Positions 1-6,199 of a DNA stretch of 6,199 bases are shown here, piece after piece. Origin of the DNA: Bacillota bacterium (GTDB lineage: Bacteria > Bacillota > Clostridia > Christensenellales > CALWSW01); contig JAEYFO010000111.1 in assembly GCA_023402915.1 (NCBI GenBank), forward strand, positions 1 to 6,199, read 5' to 3'. Numbering within the stretch: position 1 is the first letter of the stretch; each line of letters begins with the position of its first letter. The translations under genes were made by a program, and so were the position numbers. The notes beneath the pieces were generated by a model that did not search any database, was not told where the DNA came from, and saw only the letters and a list, made by a program, of their open reading frames with translations.

Positions 1-64
1 GTCTACCGTGCTTCCAGCTTTTTCGCTTTTTCAGTCGAAAAAATCAGGAAAGCAAGCGCAGAGT

Positions 65-505
65 TTCAACCATCTGGCAGCGTAACTTCCCGTTTTGCGT
101 CCCTACCGTTGAGAAGGGCGTATGCCTTTTTTCGAATGCCAATTTCCTCTTTCCCTCAAAAATTGGGAGGGAGAAAGTAGAACTTCACGGCGGCTGGCTT
201 CCCGTTGCGGCTCACGCCGTCGAGAAGGGGATGCAATTCTTTCGCCCCTAAATTTTCCTCAAAAAAGGGCCTGCCCGGCGCTGGAACTGCCCGTTTTGCT
301 GCGGCGCGGCTTCCCGTTGTGCATTCCTGCCGTTGAAAAGGGTGCAAATTTTCGGAATGCCATTTCCCTGTTTTTCCCCCGAAGATTGGGACAAACAGTC
401 GCAGCACTTCACCCATCCAACGGCTGGCCTCTGCCCCCGCATCCCCGCGTTGAGGTTGCGCCCGGCCATCATGCAATCGTTTCAAATTTTATTTTCGAGT
501 TTACT
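65..505. repeat. Degenerate tandem repeat array, about 112-118 bp period, four units
   Basis: This 500-base gene-free stretch is built from four diverged copies of one unit. The anchor CTTCCCGTT begins at 86, 198 and 310, and a more decayed copy aligns at 428, giving spacings of 112, 112 and about 118. Copies 86-120 and 310-344 match at 29 of 35 positions and most differences are transitions. Similarity continues past the anchor: a TTTTCG(G)AATGCC(A)ATTTCC block follows in units one and three, and an ATTGGGA block closes both. A CTTCAC...CGGCTGG block precedes units two and four. On the minus strand units one and three read PFSTxGxxNGK, but unit two has one base fewer between its anchors and breaks that frame, so I treat the array as non-coding. 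Bases 1-64 upstream show only a weak TTTTTC/GAAAAA hairpin (27-42). The repeat family is not identified. Confidence 0.75.
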
Positions 506-509
506 TTTC

Positions 510-515
510 AAGGAG
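510..515 (+). promoter_or_regulatory. Ribosome binding site fixing the TTG start of the glycosylase
   Basis: AAGGAG lies 8 bases before the TTG at 524. It decides the start, because the frame stays open far upstream through the repeat array and no ATG near the conserved N-terminus has a comparable site. Confidence 0.8.
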
Positions 516-523
516 TTTTTCGT

Positions 524-1417
524 TTGACAGAACAATTTACGCTGTGCGCCCCCGGCTTCGATCTGGAAAAAAGCGTGGAAAGCGGGCAGGCGTTCCGCTG
601 GAAAAAAGAGGGGGACGGCTGGCTCGGCCTGTGCCGGAACGTGCCCGTGCGCATCCGGCAAGAGGGCGAAGTTTTGGCCGTGACGGCGGATCGACCCGAA
701 GCGGCCGCCGCGCCGTTTTGGAGCGCCTATCTGGGGTTGGATTTGAACTACACGCCCATGGAGCGGCTGCTTGCAGACGATCCCCACACCGCGCCCTGCC
801 TGCCCTATAGCCGCGGCATCCGCGTGTTCCGGCAGGATCCGTATGAAACGCTGATCTCCTTTATTCTTTCGGCCAACAACAACGTCCGCCGCATTTCGGG
901 CATCATCGAGCGGCTCTGCGAACGGTTCGGCCAGCCCGTCGCCTTTGACGGGGCGCAGCTTTTCGCCTTCCCGGAAGCGGAGACCCTCGCCGCCTGTTCG
1001 CCGGAGGAGATCGCCGCCTGCGGCGCCGGGTACCGCGCGCCCTACGTGGCGGAATCCGCCCGGCGCGTCGCGGAAGGATACGACCTTTCGGCGCTGAAAA
1101 CCCTTTCGTTTGAAGAAACCCGAGCGGCGCTGATGGCCTTCCCCGGCGTCGGCCCGAAGGTCGCCGAATGCGTGATGCTCTTTTCCCTTGGCTGTGACCG
1201 CGCCTTCCCCGTGGACGTTTGGGTCAAGCGCATCGTGGCCTATCTTTATCCCGGCGAAGAGGGGAAACAGGCCGCCCGCGCCGCTGCCGAACGTTTCGGG
1301 CCATGGGCGGGCGCAGCGCAGCAGTATCTGTTCCATTACGCCCGCTGCGTCGGCCTTGGAAAGCAGCCGTCCGGAAAAAAGCCACAGCCGGAGCATCCCG
1401 GCAGAACGTCCTGCTGA
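524..1417 (+). CDS. ogg: Ogg1-type 8-oxoguanine DNA glycosylase/AP lyase
   Basis: Base-excision repair enzyme expected to remove 8-oxoguanine opposite cytosine and nick the abasic site by its lyase activity. The 297-residue product has an OGG_N-like N-terminal domain (about 1-105, with SGQAFRW at 20-26) and then an HhH-GPD domain. The helix-hairpin-helix reads FPGVGPKVAEC (206-216), followed by PVDVW. The catalytic lysine is K212 and the conserved aspartate D231; their spacing of 19 equals human K249/D268. Other human OGG1 positions also appear to match: G21 (G42), N118-N120 and R123 (N149-N151, R154), Y170/R171 (Y203/R204), C216 (C253), Q266 and F270 (Q315, F319). The start is TTG, chosen from the AAGGAG site 8 bases upstream and because the family N-terminus begins here; the open frame back to 122 is repeat-derived. 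No convincing promoter or terminator was found. The alternative is a related AlkA-type glycosylase, but the OGG_N motif argues against it. Confidence 0.92.
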   Translation: MTEQFTLCAPGFDLEKSVESGQAFRWKKEGDGWLGLCRNVPVRIRQEGEVLAVTADRPEAAAAPFWSAYLGLDLNYTPMERLLADDPHTAPCLPYSRGIRVFRQDPYETLISFILSANNNVRRISGIIERLCERFGQPVAFDGAQLFAFPEAETLAACSPEEIAACGAGYRAPYVAESARRVAEGYDLSALKTLSFEETRAALMAFPGVGPKVAECVMLFSLGCDRAFPVDVWVKRIVAYLYPGEEGKQAARAAAERFGPWAGAAQQYLFHYARCVGLGKQPSGKKPQPEHPGRTSC

Positions 1418-1464
1418 GCGCCCTGTTTTCTGCCGGTTTTTCGCGCAAAAATCACAATGCGCTA

Positions 1465-1493
1465 TTGAATCGTCCTGCGGAACGTTCTATAAT
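1465..1493 (+). promoter_or_regulatory. Sigma-A-type promoter of the PII-like gene
   Basis: The -35 box is TTGAAT (1465-1470) and the -10 box is a perfect TATAAT (1488-1493), with a 17-base spacer. Transcription would start near 1500 and leave a leader of about 30 bases that carries the AGGAGG site at 1517-1522. It lies just after the glycosylase stop, so the next gene can be expressed independently. Confidence 0.8.
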
Positions 1494-1529
1494 GCAAAAA
1501 GGCAATCCATGCTCAGAGGAGGAAGTATC

Positions 1530-1865
1530 ATGAAACTTTTGATCCTGGTTCTCAACAAAATCGAATTTCTCGACGATCTTTTGCTGGCGCTGACCGCCGC
1601 CCATATCAACGGCGCGACCATCATCAGCAGCACCGGCATGGCGCACGCGCTCTCCGGGCATGAGGAAGTGCCGTTCCTGCTGGGACTGCGGGCGCTGCTC
1701 GACCCCGACCGGGAGCAGAACCGCACGATTTTCGCCGTCATTGAGGACAGCATGGTCGAAACGGCCATCGAAACGATCGAAAGCGTTGTGGGCGACCTGT
1801 CCCGCCCGGATACGGGCATTGTCTTTACGCTGCCCATCGATCAGGTGCGCGGCATTCATCATTGA
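1530..1865 (+). CDS. Small PII-like (nitrogen regulatory protein superfamily) protein
   Basis: The 111-residue soluble protein shows the strand-helix-strand-strand-helix-strand order of the PII fold: strand KLLILVLN (2-9), helix about 11-26, strand GATIISSTGM (28-37), a long loop about 38-64 where the PII T-loop sits, strand RTIFAVIE (65-72), helix about 75-89 and strand GIVFTLPIDQVRGI (96-109). PII proteins are trimers that bind small effectors and steer transporters or enzymes by the T-loop. Here the loop lacks an obvious uridylylation tyrosine and the classical PII signatures, so this is a PII-like relative, not GlnB/GlnK, and its ligand is unknown. ATG 1530 is chosen because AGGAGG ends 7 bases before it; an in-frame ATG at 1509 lies before that site. 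It has its own promoter and probable terminator. The next gene downstream is a cation antiporter, a possible target (inference). Confidence 0.8.
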   Translation: MKLLILVLNKIEFLDDLLLALTAAHINGATIISSTGMAHALSGHEEVPFLLGLRALLDPDREQNRTIFAVIEDSMVETAIETIESVVGDLSRPDTGIVFTLPIDQVRGIHH

Positions 1866-1884
1866 TCCATTGATCCGCAAAACC

Positions 1885-1903
1885 GGGCGCTGCCGCGCCT
1901 TTT
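1885..1903 (+). terminator. Probable intrinsic terminator after the PII-like gene
   Basis: A GGCGC/GCGCC stem (1886-1890 with 1895-1899) and TGCC loop can be extended by one G-U pair and is followed by TTTT (1900-1903). A short A run before the stem faces the T run. The stem is short and the T tract is only four bases, so termination may be partial. Confidence 0.55.
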
Positions 1904-1922
1904 CCCTCAATTGATAAAGGTC

Positions 1923-1955
1923 TGCCGTGTACTCCGTAGGGTGCCGTGTGCTCCG
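1923..1955 (+). repeat. GC-rich tandem direct repeat in the antiporter leader
   Basis: TGCCGTGTACTCCG (1923-1936) recurs as TGCCGTGTGCTCCG (1942-1955), 13 of 14 bases identical, with a 19-base period. It lies between the PII-like gene and the antiporter. No known riboswitch pattern was recognised. It could be a regulator binding site close to two helical turns, or part of a leader RNA. Confidence 0.6.
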
Positions 1956-2000
1956 CTGTGCCCCCGGCGTAATAAAAGGGAAGTACGGCTGCCCGGCGCG

Positions 2001-2035
2001 GAACTTACAAATTCTTATATGGACTTCCAAATTCT
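2001..2035 (+). repeat. AT-rich tandem direct repeat upstream of the antiporter
   Basis: GAACTTACAAATTCT (2001-2015) recurs as GGACTTCCAAATTCT (2021-2035), 13 of 15 bases identical, with a 20-base period. The second copy ends 43 bases before the antiporter ATG. No clear promoter could be assigned in 1904-2078, so whether the repeats sit on promoter DNA or in the leader RNA is open. Confidence 0.6.
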
Positions 2036-2078
2036 AACAGCAAGAAAAAGGTAACAGGAAAGAGAAGGCGTCACTGCG

Positions 2079-3290
2079 ATGGAGAACAAACTCTTGTTTT
2101 ATGTTGGCTTCATGCTGGTGTGCGGGCTGCTGTTCGGCCGCCTCGCCAAGTTCTGCAAGCTGCCAAACGTCACAGGTTATCTGGTTGCAGGGCTGGTCAT
2201 CGGCCCGTATTGTCTCAATATTCTGCCGGCCGATTTCGTTTCGAGCATGAGCGTGCTTTCTGAAATGGCCCTCGGGTTCATCGCCTTTTCCATCGGCGGC
2301 GAATTCAAGATCAGCTACTTCAAGCGCGTCGGCATGACGCCCATCGTCATCGCCATCACGGAAGCGTTGGGCGCCGTATTTTTCGTGGTCATCGCACTGA
2401 TTGTGGCCGGAAACGACCCCGCGTTCTCCATCGTTCTCGGTTCCATTGCAGCCGCCACCGCGCCTGCTGCCACCATCATGGTCGTGCGTCAGTACCGCGC
2501 AAAGGGTCCCGTGACAGAAACACTGCTGTCCGTCGTCGCCATCGACGACGCCGTGGCGCTCATCGCCTTCGGTTTTGCTGTCGCCATCGCAAAGACCATG
2601 GGCAATTCCGCCGACACGTCGTTTTTCCTCTCGATCCTTCAGCCCTTCAAGGAGATCCTTATGGCTGTAGGCATCGGCTTTGTGATGGGACTGCTGTTCC
2701 TCATCCCGCTGCGCTGGTTCAAGAAAGACTCCAACCGGCTGGTCATCTCCGTGGCGTTCGTGTTTCTCGCCAGCGCCATCGCCGATATGCTGGGTGTTTC
2801 CTCGCTGATGATGTGCATGTCCATGGGCGCTGCGGTGGCCAACTTCTGCAAGACCGCCGATTCCGTCATGAAGATCACCGACTACGCCACGCCGCCCATC
2901 ACGATGCTGTTTTTCGTGCTTTCGGGCGCAGGGCTGAACGTGGGCATCATCCCGAGCATCGGCATCGTGGGCGTGATCTACGTCGTGTTCCGCGTCGTCG
3001 GCAAGATGCTGGGCAGCTCTTTTGGCGCAGCCATCATGAAAGCGCCGGAAAACGTCAAAAAATATCTCGGCCCCACGCTCATCCCGCAGGCAGGCGTCGC
3101 CATCGGCCTGACGCTCGTGGCGCAGACCGTCGTGCCCGAGCACGCCGAAGTGATCCGCGCCGTCGTGCTGTGCGCCACGCTGATTTATGAACTGACCGGC
3201 CCGGCCATCACGAAGATCAGCCTGCAAAAAGCCGGCGAGATCGTGCCGGAGGGCAGCGCGCCCGTCAAAGCGACCGGTTCCGCCAAGTAA
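2079..3290 (+). CDS. CPA2-family cation:proton antiporter, membrane domain only
   Basis: The 403-residue integral membrane protein should exchange Na+ or K+ for protons and serve pH or ion homeostasis. It is hydrophobic almost throughout, with about 12-13 membrane segments. The N-terminal PNVTGYLVAGLVIGP (29-43) is typical of the Kef/NapA/GerN group. The unwound helix motif TAPA is at 127-130. The ion site reads AIDDAVAL with D156-D157, the paired aspartates associated with electrogenic members such as NapA; R305 and K309 lie in a late helix where a basic residue is expected. There is no TrkA-N/TrkA-C (RCK) tail as in KefB/KefC, which exceed 560 residues; the length fits NapA or GerN. The SD is mediocre (AGAAGG, 10 bases before the ATG). 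The leader carries two direct-repeat pairs, and a strong terminator follows 8 bases after the stop. The transported ion cannot be told from sequence. Confidence 0.88.
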   Translation: MENKLLFYVGFMLVCGLLFGRLAKFCKLPNVTGYLVAGLVIGPYCLNILPADFVSSMSVLSEMALGFIAFSIGGEFKISYFKRVGMTPIVIAITEALGAVFFVVIALIVAGNDPAFSIVLGSIAAATAPAATIMVVRQYRAKGPVTETLLSVVAIDDAVALIAFGFAVAIAKTMGNSADTSFFLSILQPFKEILMAVGIGFVMGLLFLIPLRWFKKDSNRLVISVAFVFLASAIADMLGVSSLMMCMSMGAAVANFCKTADSVMKITDYATPPITMLFFVLSGAGLNVGIIPSIGIVGVIYVVFRVVGKMLGSSFGAAIMKAPENVKKYLGPTLIPQAGVAIGLTLVAQTVVPEHAEVIRAVVLCATLIYELTGPAITKISLQKAGEIVPEGSAPVKATGSAK

Positions 3291-3298
3291 GAAAAAGG

Positions 3299-3333
3299 CC
3301 GTCTCTTTTCTCAAAAGAAAGGGGACGGTTTTT
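3299..3333 (+). terminator. Strong intrinsic terminator after the antiporter
   Basis: A 13-base-pair stem (3299-3311 with 3316-3328, including two G-U pairs) closes a CAAA loop and is followed by five T (3329-3333). A run of A at 3292-3296 could extend pairing with the T tract. It starts 8 bases after the stop codon. Confidence 0.93.
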
Positions 3334-3383
3334 CCTGTTTTATGAGAAAAATCGCGCGCCGTTCCGCTCTGTTTTTCGTCTGA

Positions 3384-4952
<1,569 letters not shown>

Positions 4953-4981
4953 CCCTTTTGTTTCATCTCTGTTTTTTCAAG

Positions 4982-5014
4982 GGCTGTGCCGCTTTTCCGG
5001 CGCAGCCTTTTTTT
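4982..5014 (+). terminator. Strong intrinsic terminator after guaB
   Basis: GGCTGTGCCG (4982-4991) pairs with CGGCGCAGCC (4998-5007) in a 10-base-pair stem with one G-U pair and a CTTTTC loop, followed by seven T (5008-5014). It separates guaB from the permease transcript. Confidence 0.95.
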
Positions 5015-5100
5015 GCGCCCGGCAGGCAGGGGAGAGCGCGGAAACTTTTTCAAAACAAACATTGTACCTTTATAAAAGATTTTCTCCTCATTTTTACTAT

Positions 5101-5120
5101 CGTTCGGAATATTTCGAATG
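5101..5120. promoter_or_regulatory. Palindromic operator-like site, PurBox-like
   Basis: CGTTCGGAATATTTCGAATG is a 20-base imperfect palindrome, 16 of 20 positions symmetric, centred on AATATT and ending 16 bases before the permease -35 box. Its minus strand reads TATTCCGAACGAT over 5100-5112 or nearby, which fits the Bacillus PurBox pattern AWWWCCGAACWWT at 11 of 13 positions as I remember that consensus. The second half matches less well, and the half-site spacing is shorter than in known PurBox pairs, so the regulator is unproven. Confidence 0.5.
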
Positions 5121-5136
5121 TTATTCAATATTTCTA

Positions 5137-5166
5137 TTGACTTTTTCGATGTTTATCTGCTATTCT
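5137..5166 (+). promoter_or_regulatory. Purine permease promoter with extended -10
   Basis: The -35 is TTGACT (5137-5142), the spacer 18 bases and the -10 TATTCT (5161-5166), with the extended -10 TG at 5158-5159. Transcription would start near 5173 and leave a leader of about 60 bases. That is too short for a purine aptamer plus expression platform, and no aptamer core was seen. The stretch 5187-5220 has no G, which should keep the AGGAGG site (5220-5225) unstructured. Confidence 0.72.
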
Positions 5167-5234
5167 TGTCAACGGTGTTATTCCCGTTTCCATTTCTCAT
5201 TCCATTCATTTCATTTTTCAGGAGGAGTTTTTCT

Positions 5235-6199
5235 ATGTTTGAAAAGTTTTTCAAACTCAAAGAGCGCAGCACGACCGTGCGCACCGAAGTGGTGGCCGGT
5301 CTGACGACGTTCTTTGCCATGGCCTACATCATCTTCGTCAACCCCAACATGCTGCAGGCGACCGGCATGGAATTCAAGGCCGTCATGATGGCGACCTGCA
5401 TTTCCGCCGCGATCGGCACGCTACTGACCGCTCTCATTGCGAACGTTCCCTTTGCGCAGGCGCCCGGCATGGGTCTGAACGCCTTTTTCACCTATACCGT
5501 CTGCCTGAACTACGGTTACACCTGGCAGCAGGGCCTGACCATCGTTCTCATTTCCGGCCTGATCTTCCTGCTCATCACCGTCACGCCTCTGCGCTCCAAG
5601 GTCATCGCGTCCATCCCGATGTGCCTCAAGAACGCCATCAGCGTCGGTATTGGCCTGTTCATCACGTTCGTCGGCCTGCTCAACTCCGGCGACGGCATCG
5701 TGGGCACCACGGCTGCCGGTATCCTCGAGCTTCGTCCCATCACCTCCGGCGCGCCGCTGCTGATGGTGATCGGTCTGATCATCACCGGCGCGCTGATGGT
5801 CTTTAAGGTCAAGGGCGCGATCTTCATCGGCATCATCGCCACGACGCTCATCGGCATCCCCATGGGCGTGACCGCCATCCCCGAAAGCATCACGACCGAG
5901 GGCCTGTCCCTTGCGCCCACGTTCCTTCAGTTTGACTTCGGCGGCCTGACCAGCCTGGGCGTGCTGCCCCTCATCACCGCCATCCTTTCCTTCACGCTCG
6001 TCGATATGTTTGACACCGTCGGCACGCTCATCGGCACTGCTGCCCGAAACGACATGCTCGACAAGGACGGCAACCTGCCCGGCGGCGACCGCGCCCTGAT
6101 CGCCGACGCCATCGCCACCTGCGTGGGCGCCTGCATGGGTACTTCCACCGTCACCACGTTCGTCGAATCCTCCACCGGCATCAGCGAAGGCGGCCGCAC
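5235..6199 (+). CDS. NCS2-family (AzgA-type) purine permease, 3' end cut by window
   Basis: Membrane symporter expected to import adenine, guanine or hypoxanthine with protons, as PbuG/PbuO of Bacillus or AdeP/GhxP of E. coli. 321 codons are visible without a stop; the family is usually about 430-450 residues, so roughly a quarter lies beyond the window. Recognisable family blocks are TEVVAGLTTFFAMAYIIFVNP (from 17), QAPGMGLNAFFTYTV (75-89), LKNAISVGIGLFITFVGLLN (131-150), LVDMFDTVGTLIGTA (255-269, with the substrate-site acidic residues of the family) and GTSTVTTFVESSTGISEGGR (302-321). It starts at ATG with AGGAGG nine bases upstream and the N-terminus matches the family start. It lies downstream of guaB behind a terminator and its own promoter, which supports a purine role. 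The exact substrate cannot be read from sequence; uracil/xanthine NCS2 carriers are a less likely alternative. Confidence 0.95.
   Translation, partial: MFEKFFKLKERSTTVRTEVVAGLTTFFAMAYIIFVNPNMLQATGMEFKAVMMATCISAAIGTLLTALIANVPFAQAPGMGLNAFFTYTVCLNYGYTWQQGLTIVLISGLIFLLITVTPLRSKVIASIPMCLKNAISVGIGLFITFVGLLNSGDGIVGTTAAGILELRPITSGAPLLMVIGLIITGALMVFKVKGAIFIGIIATTLIGIPMGVTAIPESITTEGLSLAPTFLQFDFGGLTSLGVLPLITAILSFTLVDMFDTVGTLIGTAARNDMLDKDGNLPGGDRALIADAIATCVGACMGTSTVTTFVESSTGISEGGR

Noticed and set aside
156..485. Minus-strand open frame of 109 codons over the repeats
   Set aside because: The repeat units differ in length and break the frame, and no ribosome site or family match was seen.
65..505. CRISPR array
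   Set aside because: The repeats are long, diverged and contiguous, without short identical repeats separated by unique spacers.
122..523. Long in-frame N-terminal extension of the glycosylase
   Set aside because: It is translated from the tandem repeat, does not resemble the family, and the strong ribosome site with TTG at 524 fits the conserved N-terminus.
524..529. Perfect TTGACA as a -35 box
   Set aside because: No -10 box lies 16-18 bases downstream; it is the TTG start codon plus the next codon.
482..1396. Minus-strand 304-codon frame opposite the glycosylase
   Set aside because: Shadow of a GC-rich gene; the + strand product has full family motifs and the antisense product is not recognisable.
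1418..1464. Intrinsic terminator after the glycosylase
   Set aside because: Only a five-pair A/T stem (TTTTT/AAAAA) is visible, without a GC-rich stem and T tract.
1893..2001. Long-range pairing CCGCGCC with GGCGCGG across the antiporter leader
   Set aside because: Seven pairs in a GC-rich region are expected by chance and no second supporting helix was found.
2034..3314. Minus-strand 426-codon frame opposite the antiporter
   Set aside because: Its product is rich in H, D, G and R, as expected from the complement of GC-rich third positions, and it runs into the terminator hairpin.
5015..5234. Purine riboswitch before the permease
   Set aside because: No aptamer core sequence was seen, and the leader from the predicted start site is only about 60 bases.

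Overview
The window looks like a piece of a chromosome from a fairly GC-rich Firmicute, most likely a clostridium of the Oscillospiraceae/Ruminococcaceae kind. This rests on the GC-rich third codon positions, the strong AGGAGG-type ribosome binding sites, the sigma-A-type promoters, the U-tailed hairpin terminators and the gene families present. The species cannot be named from sequence alone. All five genes I can support lie on the + strand.

Region by region: (1) 1-523 has no supportable gene. Most of it (about 65-505) is a degenerate tandem repeat with a period of about 112-118 bp in four copies. (2) 524-1417 encodes a bacterial Ogg1-type 8-oxoguanine DNA glycosylase that starts with TTG directly after the repeat array. 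(3) 1530-1865 encodes a small protein with a PII-like pattern, driven by its own near-consensus promoter. (4) 1866-2078 is an intergenic region with a likely terminator and two separate pairs of tandem direct repeats (periods 19 and 20 bp). (5) 2079-3290 encodes a 403-residue CPA2-type cation:proton antiporter that is only the membrane domain, and it ends in a very good terminator. (6) 3498-4952 is guaB (IMP dehydrogenase), with its own promoter and a strong terminator. (7) 5015-5234 is an AT-rich intergenic region with a palindromic operator-like site and an extended -10 promoter. (8) 5235 to the window end is a 3'-truncated NCS2/AzgA-type purine permease.

Functional reading: guaB and the purine permease form a purine module. 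One commits IMP to guanine nucleotides and the other imports purine bases. They are transcribed separately, but their promoters share a TTGACTTT -35 block and an extended -10. The PII-like protein next to an antiporter that lacks a cytoplasmic RCK domain suggests, as inference only, a sensor and transporter pair. The glycosylase is a housekeeping DNA repair enzyme. Most of the window is ordinary core genome. The less explained parts are the repeat array, the leader repeats before the antiporter, the PII-like/antiporter pairing, and the palindrome before the permease.
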